Assembly (NCBI GenBank): GCA_029844215.1
Contig: JAQGDG010000260.1
Location: 62,001-126,000 of the forward strand
Length of the DNA: 64,000 nucleotides
Direction of reading: 5' to 3'
DNA from: Przewalskia tangutica
Taxonomy: Eukaryota; Streptophyta; Magnoliopsida; Solanales; Solanaceae
How positions within the stretch are numbered: the first letter of the stretch is position 1; every line of letters begins with the position of its first letter. Under the pieces are notes generated by a model. The model saw nothing but the letters and a program-made list of their open reading frames with translations. It searched no databases and had not been told where the DNA came from. This document shows positions 1 to 11,066 of the stretch, in pieces. The translations under genes and the position numbers were made by a program.

Positions 1-781
1 CTATGGAGTGTAATCCGCTACTCTTTTCCTTGTTAATTGGTGTCTAGAGGGGGAAGACTTGACAAATCAATGCAATTCATGCATCGTGTAGATATAGAGT
101 CCTACCATCTTAAATGGTTTAACTGACTAATCCATGTTCATCTTTCTTGGAGTATACAAACATTGAGGTTGCAGCAGCAGCAAAATGAAAATAATATCAA
201 AAGGATGAAAGTCCATACTGTGTTCTGAAACTTGAGTTCCTTGATAGAATTGCTGCGTGTCTAGCAACATATTTGAAAGTCAACTTACCTGATTATTTCT
301 CCCTGGGGTTATCTCAATTAGTAAAAATTGAGTGAGTTGTACCTTAGGTCGCAGGTTCGATCATTTTGCTGTTTAACTAACTCGTGTTTAAGTGTAGAAG
401 GGTAGAGGGTGGGTGGCTTCTTACAGATTTCTCGGTTATAAAAAAAAAGAGTCAACTTACTGACTATTTGCTGTGATGACATGAAGGGTAGAAACATATA
501 TTTATTTATTTGATAAAGTGACATGAAAGGTAGACATGTTCCATTTGGCATACATAAAATTTTGTGGAATCCTTTTTTCTTTCTAGTGCCCTAGTTCTTT
601 ATCTCTGAGTCAACCAAAGGCAAGCTGGTTTATCCTTGTCATTGATTAGCTTAGCGAAATGGAACTGCAAAAGATAAAGCAATTAGAACAATTTTCTAAC
701 TCACTTTATGGAAGCATTCTGATGCAACATTTAGGATCAAGCTTTAGTCTGATTTCAAGGACATTATTTCTTCTTTGACAG

Positions 782-1468
782 GCAACTTTCTTGGATGATA
801 ACTGCAGTGTTGAGCATGCACGAGAGCACGGACATACCCATATATACGAGGTACCTGAGTCATTGAAACAATTACATAAGATTTAGCTCTTCTAAATTTG
901 GCTCGAGTGATTAACGATACTCCCGTAGCTCTTTGATAATTGGAAGGTTTTTTACAACTGTGGTTAGTTAAATCTTCCATCTTTTGGAGTTGCAGATAAT
1001 GGAGCATGCAAAATGGATACGGAACAAAACACTCGTTTTAACCCATTTTTCACCACGCTATAGTATTGAGGTAGTCAACTCAGTCTCAAAGATTACTGGT
1101 TTCAGTTTTAGTCAACTTCTTCCTTATTTTCTCCCAACATTGGATGAGGGGAAGCCTGGATTTGGAAAAACTTACCTACATCCGTGGTTACACCAAACGA
1201 CATTACCTTTTCTATGGTTAAATAATAAATTGAGGTTAAAACACACGGTAGTTAACCATGATTAAAGTCTATGCACATGTCTTGTTATTACTGATTTGGT
1301 GTAAACATCAAATGGTGGTAAATGTTTTCTTCTGCTCTCCGTGAAATGACTTATATAGCGCTTTTTCATCAATTACAGGAGATTCGCCAAGGTATATCAA
1401 AGTTGAAACACCAGGTATCAGCTAATGTGGTTGCCTTAACTGAGGGCTTCAAATCAATGCACGTATAG
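782..1468 (+). CDS. Short-form tRNase Z (ribonuclease Z, TRZ2-like), last three exons
   Basis: This is the 3' end of a gene for tRNase Z, the metallo-beta-lactamase-fold endonuclease that trims tRNA 3' trailers. Three in-phase GT-AG exons are read: 782-850 (23 codons), 996-1070 (25 codons) and 1379-1468 (29 codons plus TAG). The first encodes ATFLDDN...EHAREHGHTHIYE, matching the family's zinc-ligand region. The second encodes HAKWIRNKTLVLTHFSPRYS, with the HFSPRY motif near the C-terminus of these enzymes. The third ends LTEGFKSMHV. Upstream exons are not visible in 1-781, which read as intron, so most of the gene lies left of the window. From memory the HAKWIRNKT wording resembles chloroplast-type TRZ2 more than cytosolic TRZ1; that subtype call is inference. 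No lesion is seen in the visible part. Confidence 0.85.
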
Positions 1469-1639
1469 TCATTCTTTGATCTCGATTGTAAGAAACCTTA
1501 CATATACCTAATTAGTTTGAGACTATGTACTTTTAGTCTTTACTTCCAAAGTGTAGTTATAGGTGGAATTTTTAGGTTCTTTTCTTGTGGCTAGTTGTGA
1601 GAAGTAAAGGGAATTCATGCTCTTTTAGTTTTGTACAAA

Positions 1640-1855
1640 TCTCTGAAGCATCTCTATTTATCGTATTAATTTGTGGTAGTTATAGCCCTTTTTGAGATTG
1701 CTCTATCATGCATTTTATAGTTCTATCGCTATCGTTATTTCTGCTTTCATCGCTTGTATTGTTTGTCCTCGCCGAGTGTTTACCTAAACAACCTCTCGCC
1801 TACACTCTACCTCTCCGCACTCCACTTTGTAATTTCAGCGTATGTTGTTTCAAAC
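1640..1855 (+). mobile_element. Decayed RTE LINE 3' tail
   Basis: The text runs through a T-rich stretch into GCCGAGTGTTTACCTAAACA, then a CTCTACC-type block and a short GTATGTTGTT end. The better-preserved LINE 3' end at 26050-26183 has the same order of blocks: a GAGTGTCTTTC motif, an ACAACCTCTCTACC motif, then GGATATGTTGTTGTT. It looks like an old truncated copy about 170 bp past the tRNase Z stop codon. Similarity is patchy. Confidence 0.35.
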
Positions 1856-3261
1856 TACTCAATTTAGAATGATGTGTTGTCACTTGTAATAATTTTAGTG
1901 TACTTTTTAGTATTTAAATTTCAATTTCTTAAAAGTAATGCATTTATCTTATTTGATTTAACTCTGATAATTGGTCTTATACACATATCGACCACCCTCA
2001 ATAAGTAAAGATACAAATTTGGAGAGGTGAAGACTATTTGAAAACGTACGAAAGGCATTTTTTTTACAAAAAAATTACATGGCTCTGATAAAACATAGCA
2101 GCTGAGGTCATATCATTTGCACAAATATACTTATTTCGGGGTGGTCTTTAATTTTTGTTCCTCAAATTTGTAATTTTTAATTTTTATCCTTAAAGATCAG
2201 TGCGTTTGAAGAACAATCCGCGCAAAAAAAAATGGTTGAGGTCAGGCTGATATGTTGAGTCGTTTGGTACAGGCCTAAGGCCCATTTAGGGTGAGCCCAG
2301 CGTTGGACCAAGAAATTGCAGAAAAAGGATACCAAAATAATCTATGTTACTTATCCGGCATAAGTTCTAATTGTAATATACGCATCAATTAGTTTTGTCT
2401 ATTGAAGGAAGAGTTCCAGATAAATAAGTTACAAACATTGAGTTTAGTGTAATGTATTGCCTATTGAGCAAGAGTTTTTGTTCTATCGATTTGTGGACAA
2501 TTTTGACTATAACATGCAATATCCCAAACTCCCGTCTCACCAGCAAAACTAATTTATTTCCGATTGACGAAAAATTATTAAGCAAGGCAAAAGTACAAAA
2601 TCATCCTTTCTCAAGGTCATTTTTGTAGATGACCCGCAATGAATTATTGTTCGTGTCGTTTAAACTGAACGAAAATTATTTTAAAAAAAATAGTTGTGAA
2701 GACTGAAAATATGCACAAGGGAATCAATATAATTAAAAAACGGATCTAAGGTGTCAGATATGGATACATATTAATTTAAATAATTTTTACCTGTATTCAA
2801 ATTCACTAAATATTTAATTGTTAACTCATTTATTATTGTAATGTTAGCTTAAAGTTATAATAGGTAAATGCCCTACGCCTACTTCTAGATGCATCAATCT
2901 ATAAGTGAAACATAAAAGTGTTTAATAGAACAAAATAGATAAAAGAGTTGTCTCAAAATCCTACATTTTCTTAAAATTAGTGCAGACTAACAAACAATGA
3001 AATGAAAGATTAATACAGACTATGCCAATTAGTATATAGATTTATTCATATGAGTGTTTTTACTTTATATACATTGCTTTTTAAGAGTCTTCTAATCCCG
3101 TGACATTTTATAAAACGGTAGAAAATAGCATATGCTATTAAGTAAAATAAGTTGCATTGCAATTTTAGTTTGCGTCCATTACTAATATATGCATAATTGT
3201 TTCAAATTTAATTTCGCATAAAATAATTCATAAATTTTCGCATAATAAAGTCTTATACAAG
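1856..3261. other. AT-rich intergenic DNA without recognised features
   Basis: About 1.4 kb of AT-rich sequence with no convincing coding region on either strand. Open frames are short and lack domain-like composition. I recognise no tRNA, SINE or LTR ends here. Confidence 0.5.
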
Positions 3262-3892
3262 TACTTCCTCCATCCCAAATGTTTACACGTTTTGCTTCTC
3301 AAGAGTCAAATTATATAAAATTTGACTAGTAATTTTTCACCATATTAATATGAGAAAAATTACTATAGTATTTGAATACAACAACAACAACATACTTAGT
3401 GATATCCTACAACGCTGGTCCGTGATAGAATGTACACAGACATCACCTCTACCTTGGTAGGTAGAGCGGTTGTTCCGGGAGACCATCGACTCAAGACAAA
3501 GCATAATCAGGCAAAGCAAAACAAAGTATGAGAAACGGTCAGACGAGAAATTAAAGCAATGTGGACATGCAGATAGTAAAAATCAAATACGCAATAGTAG
3601 CGCATTCTAACAACAGGAAACAGTAGCTAACACAACTAAATAAGATAAATAAATTACACTAAAAAATACATAGCAGCATGAATCAAACTACGAAATACTA
3701 AAGATCAATAATGCGCCTATAAGTGTGACATGCTAATCGAACCTACAATAATAACACTACACTATCATTTTGTAAGCGTAAAGAGGATTACACTCGATTA
3801 CCTACTACACTTCTACCCTAATTCGTGTCTTCCACAACCCTCTATCTAAGGTCATGTCCTCAGTAAGTTGACCGGCGTCATATCCCGTCTAA

Positions 3893-4545
3893 TCATCTCT
3901 CCCCAATATTTCTTTGGCCTACCTCTACCCCTCCTGAACCCAACCTCTCACACCTTCGCACTGGGGCATCTGTGTCTCTTCTCTGCACATGCCTCAACCA
4001 ATCCAACCTCGCTCCCCGCATCTTATCCTCCACCGAGGCCACTCTCAATTTATCCCGGATATCATCATTCCTAATTTTATCTCTTCTTGTATGCCCACAC
4101 ATCCATCTCAACATCTCCATCTCCGCAACTCTCATCCTTTGTATGTGTGAAGTCTTGACTGGGCAACACTCTGCCCCATACTACATAGTTGGTCTAACCA
4201 CCACCCTATAGAACTTGCCTTTAAGTTTAGTTGACACTTTTTTGTCGCACAAGACTCCAGATGCGAGCCTCAATTTCATCCACCCTGTCCTAATACGATG
4301 TGTGACATCGTCATCAATTTCTCCATTCTCATGGATAATAGACCCTAGGTATTTGAAGCTTCCTTTCTTCGAAATGACCTGAGTACCAAGCCTCACATCC
4401 AAGCCTGTCTCGGGATCGCTCCCGTTGTTGAACTTGCACTCTAAATATTCTGTCTTGGTCCTACTCAACTTGAACCCTTTAGACTCCAGAGTCTGTCTCC
4501 AAACCTCCACCATGCTCACTCCGACGCGAGTCTCATCAATCAGAC
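3893..4545 (-). pseudogene. LINE reverse transcriptase, C-terminal part (decayed)
   Basis: Two minus-strand reading pieces continue the RT after the inserted LTR. The first (4519 to 4181) reads VEVWRQTLESKGFKLSRTKT and later KYLGSIIHENGEIDDDVTHR, the usual RT-distal segment of plant RTE elements. The second (4135 to 3893) reads EMLRWMCGHTRRDKIRND and a following WLRHVQRR. Just upstream, at about 4545-4565, the YADD-box region MLF.DDIVLID is recognisable but frameshifted and cut by the LTR insertion. The segment is not functional. Confidence 0.8.
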
Positions 4546-5275
4546 TATGTTGTCATGAATAACATATCACACGACCCGACTGCACTTCGCGATCGTGCCT
4601 TACCCCGCACCCTAGTAATACATCGAGAAAATCACGAAATAAAAACTCAAAGATATGAACAATATGAAATAAGAAACACGCTAACCAAAACGGCCACCTT
4701 TCTCGCATATATATAAAATCAATAAGCTACATCCTTTACAAACCCCGCCCACAACAAAGATTTCATGCACTTCTAAGAGTTTTTATAACAACTATGACGG
4801 ACAGGCCCTACCATACCCCGAATGTACAAGTACCTACAATGACAGTGACTATACCAAAAGATAAGCCTCCGAGAAACGAGCTTCCTAATACGCAGAATCG
4901 TGATCCTATGAGCGAGGATCAACAATCGCGTACTTCTACTCGCAGATGAACGTAGCTCGGGCGAGGTCAAGATAACAGTACCAAGTATGTGAAACTGAAA
5001 ATACGGTAATGGAATCATAACAGTCGATATAAAACATGAGACATGTATGATAACCAAAATACAGTATACAAAGCCTGGTTAACAACAAGAGTAATGCAAA
5101 TCAATTTCATCTTTTTAAAAGACCATTTCACAATATAGCAATATGTCAAGTCGTGGACGATGCCCTTAAAATCATTACTCAAATATAACCACGGTCTCAT
5201 GCCCACAATACCAAGCGCTCGTGGAATTTTTCTCATCACGGCAGCGCCAATGTAATATATATCTACATATATATC

Positions 5276-5915
5276 ATGTCCAGATCACGGCCGCATGCCC
5301 CTAATTCCTTCATCGGTATATGTCCATGGTGCAATAATAATAAACCGAGTTTAACTCACGACGGCCGCACGCCCCAAATTATTCATCGCAGTATATGTCC
5401 ATGTAACAACAATAACAATATACCGAGTTTAACCCGTCAGACGGGCCGCACGCCTAATTCTTCATCCGTGCGTATACGCCCATGTACAACAATAACAATA
5501 TACCGAGTTTAACCCGCCAGACGGCCGCACGCCTCGTAATTCTTCATCGGCAAACATGTCCATGTACAACAATAACAATATACCGAGTTTAACCCGCCGC
5601 ACGGGCCGCACGCTCCCTAATTCTTCATCTGCAGGTATACGCCCATGTACAACAATAACAATATACCGAGAGTTTAACCCGCCAGACGGGCCGCACGCCT
5701 AATTCTTCATCTGCAGTATATGTCCATGTACAATAATAACAATATACCGAGTTTAACCCGCCAGACGTCGCATGCCCTAATTCTTCATCGCGCGTATACG
5801 TCCATGTAACAACAATAACAATATACCGGGAGTTTAACCCGCCGCATGGCCGCATGCCCCCGGAATTCTTCATCGGTGCAGACATGTCCATGTAACAATA
5901 ACAATATACCGGCCC
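5276..5915. repeat. Tandem array, about 8 copies of an 80 bp unit
   Basis: Each unit holds ACAATAACAATATACCGAGT, then TTTAACCCGCCAGACGG, a CCGCACGCC block and ATTCTTCATC before returning to TGTCCATGTA. Copies vary by small indels and substitutions. Long open frames across it are a consequence of the periodicity. Confidence 0.85.
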
Positions 5916-6059
5916 TCCATTGAGAGACGCGGTAGCATAAGAATACAACGTTTGCACAACAAGGCTATCACAAGCAAGCACATGCAAATTACCATACTTC
6001 TAGACTCTCATTTTATGTCAAAAATCCGGGTTTTCAACCCCAGGTACTACATACTTCAA

Positions 6060-6440
6060 CTCTCTTAAAAAGATCCATTTTTAAGTAAAAACCACACGGT
6101 ACTAATACCCGTAGTATCAAGACACTCTCATGTTTAAATCAAGTACTATTTAAACCAAGAGGCTCACATTTTAAAACAACGTCAAGTATACTTTTAAAAC
6201 CCAAGTAACTTACTCTTTTAAGATCAAGGCACTCACACCTTTTAAAATCAAGCCACTTATACTTTTCCAATCAAGACAAGTTAAAAACAAGTTACTTACA
6301 AACAAGTAACTTATACTCTTAAATCAAGTTACTTCTCCTTTCCCAAAATCAAATCGTTTATAAACTAAGTCTCTTATCTTTCAAGATCAAGTCTCTTAAT
6401 TCTCAAAATTAAGTCTCTTACCTTTTTAAAATAATCAAGC
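6060..6440. repeat. Degenerate AT-rich repeat
   Basis: Short motifs such as TTTTAAGATCAAG, AAATCAAGT and CTCTTA/ACTTA recur every 25-40 bases. The pattern is irregular and looks like an old, diverged tandem array within the same LTR-like insert. Confidence 0.5.
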
Positions 6441-7899
6441 CATTCTTTTATCTTCATAAAGTTGCTATAACTAACTTCCCATAAAGCTATTATAACACTT
6501 TATATTTTAAACAAATCAAAGACAACCAAATTCATTTAACACACGTACGTCTATCGTACTATATAGTTCACAACAATCATGCTCAAGAGGATATGAAGAA
6601 TCACATACCTCTTCGACTTAATCCACAAGTCAAGTCGAGTATGCCGCGCGTAGACAACCCACCTATAATAATCACAATACATCTATCAACTTCTAGTTCT
6701 CTTCGTAGAATAATTCTAAGTATAAGGTTCTTTATTCTACGGAAAATTAGGCAGCACCTCCCCTGTATCTACTTACCTCTCCACCTTTTTCAAGGTCTGG
6801 TATCAATAGCCAACATGCCACATTTAAGGTGCAACAATACAACAGTCAAAGGGGGTTACACGCTTAACTGGACGTGTAAAATTCTGCCCCACAAAATATT
6901 AAACAGTCCAATTCTTTTCAATCTTCTTTCCACATACTATATACTCAAATATAAACTACTACAACATGAAATATCCAATTACAATAGAAGGACAAAGATC
7001 ATTACCTCGATAAGCCCAAAATTATCCAATGATTAAAAGTCGATCCTTAGGAATCTTAGCTCCAATTCCTTACGTTCCAATCCGCTACAAGCAACCCTTA
7101 GAATCTCCTAACCAACTTCTCTTCAAATTTCAACTCCAAAAAGTGAAGAACACCTTAGGCTTAAAAATGGGCAAGTTTCGGCCAAGGTGAGTTTCAAAGG
7201 TTAGGGGTGTGAAATCTTTTCTAACACTTGGTTCATAATCTTCCTAACACCTTAAGGAAGAACACTTAAAAGTTTAAGGATTTTTGGACAACTTTTGATC
7301 AAGGTATTGACCCTATTGCCGAGAACAACAAGGAGAGGGGAGGGAGTATTTCAAGTCTTGGAAACTCTCAAGTGTGGATTAAGTCTTGCAAGCTCGCGTG
7401 GGTATTTATAGACAATCAAAGGCTGGATCTTAGCAAGTGTGGCGAGATCGGGGGACAAGTGTGTGGGTCCCACCATCCACATGCTACACAAAGCTTGGGA
7501 ATGCTGCTTGCCACTGCTAAGATTTCGGCCATGCCACTGGCCCACGAAAACGACCAACACGGGTGACACGTGTCGCCTCCTACTGGCCCAAAATATTTCA
7601 TCTCCAAAATATCCATAATATCCAAAATCTTGAAAACAAAGCGGGCCCCACAAAACCAGAATTTTCTCTCAGGCCCCACGTGACCAAATCCAGAAATAAA
7701 ATTCCATAATTCTATTATATTCCCAGAAGTCCGAATACCAAATTTGGGAATCCAATTCCCATTAACGAACCTTTTTCCTTCACAAAATCCGAAAAAAATT
7801 CCGTCGGAAAATCAAACCTTTCTTCCTTTCCCATCTTAATGTCGATTCTCGCACGCACGCCCTCACATACATACTCCGAACTACGGGTGTAACACATAC

Positions 7900-8981
7900 A
7901 CCATGGTACATGCCCTTGGATTTGTCGCGCCAGTCCGTCCATGACCAAAGAAAATAGGAATGGGCTAAGAACGGATCCTCGCGCATTTCATCGCCACCGA
8001 AAGGCTCCAGTCTCTCCTACTGATTGTACCCTAGTCTTGGCTGAATCATACATATCCTTAATAGTCATAGTTTACGCCACAGGTACACCTCTAACCTCCA
8101 AACATCTCCATAAAACCTCCTTAGGGACTTTGTCATATGCCTTCTCGAGGTCGATGAAAATCATATGTAAATCTTTCTTCCTCTCCCTATACTGATCCAC
8201 CAACCTCCTAATAAGATGAATGATTTCGGTAGTCGAACGTCCCGTCATGAATCCAAATTGGTTCTCGAAAATAGACACATATTTTCTCACCCTCATCTCC
8301 ACGACCCTTTCCCAAACTTTCATAATGGTTCAAAGATTCGATACCCTATAGTTGCTGCAACTCGATATCACCTTGATTTTTGTACAAGTGGAATCATCAG
8401 ACTCCACCTCCATTCTTCGTACACTTTGTCATCTTAAAAATGACGTTAAACAACTCACCAACCACTTCAAACTCGCATCGCTCGCGCTTCTTCCAAAATT
8501 CAACCGATCTCATCAGTCTGGCCGCCGTCTTCATGCGCATCCAGTGAATAACACCTTTAAACTCCTCAACCTTAATGTTCATACAATACCCAAAATTCTG
8601 GTTCCTACCAGAATGCTCCAGATCTCCCAACACAATGTTTCCATCTCTTTTTTCGTTCAAGAGTTTATGGAAGTAAGACTGTCATCTCCGCCTAATATGC
8701 ACTTCCTCCACCAGTATTTTGTCGTCCTCGTCCTTGATGCACCTCACTTGATCCAAGTCATGGGCCCTTCTTTCCCTTACCTTGGCTAGTCTGTACAACT
8801 TTTTATCCCCGCCTTTCTCCTCTAATTCCACATACATGCGTTCAAAAGCCGCCGTTCTCGCCGCCGTAACTGCTTGTTTTCCCTCCTTCCTCGCTATCTT
8901 ATACAATTCCCCATGCGTCCACTTCTCCACCTCATCCTTGCTTCCTATTAATATCACATACGCTAATTTATTCGTTTCCAC
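7900..8981 (-). pseudogene. LINE linker and N-terminal reverse transcriptase (decayed)
   Basis: Three minus-strand pieces in different frames follow the endonuclease: 8981-8682, 8660-8397 and 8323-8072. The last reads NQFGFMTGRSTTEIIHLIRR and then DLEKAYDKVPKEVLWRCLEV, the conserved RT core of plant RTE LINEs including the first catalytic Asp region. A tail to about 7900 (SPFLFSLVMDGLARQIQG then VPWCM) leads to the YADD box, where the LTR is inserted. The frame changes show that it is dead. Confidence 0.8.
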
Positions 8982-9283
8982 CTTCTCTTGGACTTTACTA
9001 TTCCACCCACCATTGTTACCCCGCTAGACCCCTAACACTTCTCTAGCTACTCTCGAATGCAACTGGCCGTCTCGTCCCACATACCAGTCGCATCTCCACT
9101 ACTCTCCTAAGACCACTGGCCATCAACCTCTCCCCCATCTCATTTGCACTAGTCATTATCAAACTCCCCCATTTGATTCTTAATTTGCCATCTATCACAT
9201 TTTTCTTCTTCTCCAACTTGATCTCCATATCCATTACCAAACGCTTATGTCGTCAGAATTTGTAAGATCCTCCTTCGAATAAC

Positions 9284-9963
9284 TCAGTCTTTACAAAGAC
9301 CTTTGTCAACCTTCCTAAATAACAAAAAGTCTATTTTAGTCTTAGCCAACGAACTACGGAAAGTCACCAAGTGTTCCTCCTTCTTCAGGAACCTCGAATT
9401 GGCTATCACCGCCCCACTAGCTCTAGCGAACTCCAAAAGGGAGATGTCTCCCTTATTCCTGTCCCCGATACCAAAGCCTCCATGCACATCGTCATAACCC
9501 CCGACAGTGACCCGATATGACCATTGAAATCTCCTTCTACAAATAACTTTTCAGTGGGTGGTATGCCTCCCACCACTTCGTCCAAATCCTCCCAAAAGCA
9601 TCCCTTCTCCACTTCGTCCAAGCCCATTTGCGGCGCATATACACTAATAATGTTCATAGTGCACCCTCCAACTACCAACTTAATCGTTATCATCTGATCA
9701 TTGACCCTCATCACATCTACCACTTGCTCCCTTAGCTTGTTGGCTACTAAACTGCCTACCCCATTCCTATACCGCGACCTACCCGAGAACCATAACTTAT
9801 ACCCGTCTACGTCCTTAGCCTTAGGTCCTACCCACTTGGTCTCTTGGACATATGCTATATTAATCCTCCTCTTTTTAAGAATCTTAACTAGCTCTATGGA
9901 CTTCCCCGTTAAAGTCTCAATGTTCCAAGACCCTATTCTAAGTCTAGCCTCTCTCTTACCCAC
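9284..9963 (-). pseudogene. LINE endonuclease domain (exonuclease-endonuclease-phosphatase fold)
   Basis: The main piece (9963-9406) starts MGKREARLRIGSWNIETLTG and continues YVQETKW, then SVYAPQMGLDEVEK and a GDFNGHIGS motif. These match motifs of the AP-endonuclease-like domain of LINEs, which nicks target DNA. A second frame (9487-9284) reads GDRNKGDISLLEFARA and TFRSSLAKTKIDFLL, the domain's C-terminal part. At least one frameshift separates them. Confidence 0.85.
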
Positions 9964-10771
9964 TTACCCCCCTAACCCTCGCCCCTGTCCCCGACTGAGA
10001 ACATGACCCTAGTCTATCATCAGTTACCAAGACCACTAAAGTAAATGTAAAATAATAAACTACTCAAACGTTTGCCCTAAAATAGGAAGGGATCAAAGTG
10101 CAAGCACAAGTTAACAATACTCTAAAGTCAAGTAAAATCACTACGCCAAGACTGTTATAACTAAAGACAAGAAATGACAAAATTTAACAGGAAGGTTAAG
10201 GATAAAAAATAGATACGGGTAACCGGAGGTACCAACTCCAGTTGAATCGAACCTGTTGCCGACGAAAAACACTGTTCACGAAACACAATTCAGTCATTGT
10301 TCACTGTCACGATTTACGAACATTTTTCACCGCCATCGCTCACGATCGCCACCGACATCGCTCACTCTCCGAGTACTATTCACCGAAAAATCGAACACCG
10401 CCGCCGCGAGTGGTCTGAGCGCACTTACCGTCAGAAATGGGAGATTTATGGGGAGGGGGATGGGAATGGGGATGGTGATTGTTCGAATATCTAAGCTTTA
10501 ATATTAAAATATTGCATTAATTAATTTAAAATAACTTCGAAGATTAGTCAAAATTAATTGTTGAGAAATAAACATGTGACGTTAGGTGTATTATTTATGA
10601 GGAAGAGAAAAGTACTCCGTACCTCTATCAATGCACTGATAACTGGGATCAAAAGTCAATACATCTGATATTCCTTTAATGTGCTAACCTACTACTAGTA
10701 ATAAATTTGGCAGTGGACAATAATTCAGTCTTCATCCAAATATTTTCCACACCTCATTTTTCTTTCTTTTC

Positions 10772-10986
10772 TACTCCCTCAATTCACTTTTATTTGTCAC
10801 GTTTGGCATCTCAAAAGTTAATTTAACTAATCTTCAAAGATAAATTTAATTAGATTAATTCGATATTTTAAATTTAAATTTTAGATTTTCAAAACTATAC
10901 AAAAATACATCTTAAATATTGGTCAAAGTCCATGTAGTTTGACTCTCAAGAATAAACATGACAAGTAAAAATGAACCGAGGGAGTA
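10772..10986. mobile_element. Stowaway MITE next to the UGT promoter
   Basis: The ends are CTCCCTCAATTCACTTTTA and, reverse complemented, CTCCCTCGGTTCATTTTTA, each flanked by TA. The inner ends also match (TTTGTCACGTTTGGCATCTC versus CTTGTCATGTTTATTCTTGA on the other strand). Length is about 215 bp including the TA duplication. It ends 24 bp before the TATA box of the UGT-like pseudogene. Confidence 0.85.
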
Positions 10987-11009
10987 AATTTTTCTTCTCC
11001 ACTAATAAT

Positions 11010-11017
11010 TATATAAA
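11010..11017 (+). promoter_or_regulatory. TATA box of the UGT-like pseudogene
   Basis: TATATAAA lies about 50 bp before the ATG at 11067 and is followed by an AC-rich leader with CACACACAATAACACAC, typical of a short plant 5' UTR. The MITE at 10772-10986 ends just upstream. Confidence 0.55.
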
Positions 11018-11066
11018 GAGCTTCACTTCCACAAACAAAAATCACACACACAATAACACACAAGTC

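Larger units (their letters stand above)
4566..7894 (-). mobile_element. Probable solo LTR inserted in the LINE RT
   Basis: The LINE RT breaks off inside the MLFADD coding block at both edges of this segment: TATGTTATTC on one side and GGTGTATG on the other. Read on the minus strand the insert begins TGTTACACCC, a common start of plant Ty3/gypsy LTRs, and ends near CGTGTGATA, a decayed version of a TGACA-like end. Short flanks GTATG and ATATG may be a degraded 5 bp target-site duplication. I see no gag or pol inside and no second LTR copy, so a long solo LTR is the simplest reading. It contains a tandem array (5276-5915) and an AT-rich degenerate repeat (6060-6440). Confidence 0.5.
3379..10481 (-). 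mobile_element. RTE-clade LINE, interrupted by a solo LTR
   Basis: A near full-length non-LTR retrotransposon on the minus strand. It has an AP-like endonuclease (from 9963), a linker, a reverse transcriptase (8981 to 3893, interrupted) and a 3' UTR ending in a (TTG)n tail (ACAACAACAACAACA on the plus strand from 3379). About 0.5 kb of GC-richer sequence at 9964-10481 would be the 5' UTR. Flanking 8-mers TTTGAATA and TTCGAATA look like a target-site duplication with one mismatch. The RTE assignment rests on the endonuclease-RT order, the tail type and RT wording such as DLEKAYDKVPKEVLW. Frameshifts and stops make it inactive. Without the nested 3.3 kb insert it would be about 3.8 kb. Confidence 0.8.
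3262..10610. mobile_element. Stowaway-like MITE split in two by a LINE
   Basis: The left half (3262-3378) starts with a TA and ACTTCCTCCATCCC, a typical Stowaway terminal inverted repeat, and runs into MITE-like text with AGAGTCAAATTATA and TTTGACTAG. The right half (10482 to about 10597-10613) contains CTTCGAAGATTAGTC and ends near GAGGAAG...AGTA, the decayed opposite terminus. The two halves meet at a shared 8-mer: TTTGAATA (3371-3378) and TTCGAATA (10482-10489). That pair flanks the LINE and is its probable target-site duplication. The right end is approximate. Confidence 0.55.

Noticed and set aside
5625..5987. 120-codon minus-strand frame with CYCCTWTYT-like repeats
   Set aside because: Periodic reading of the 80 bp array; no conserved protein features.
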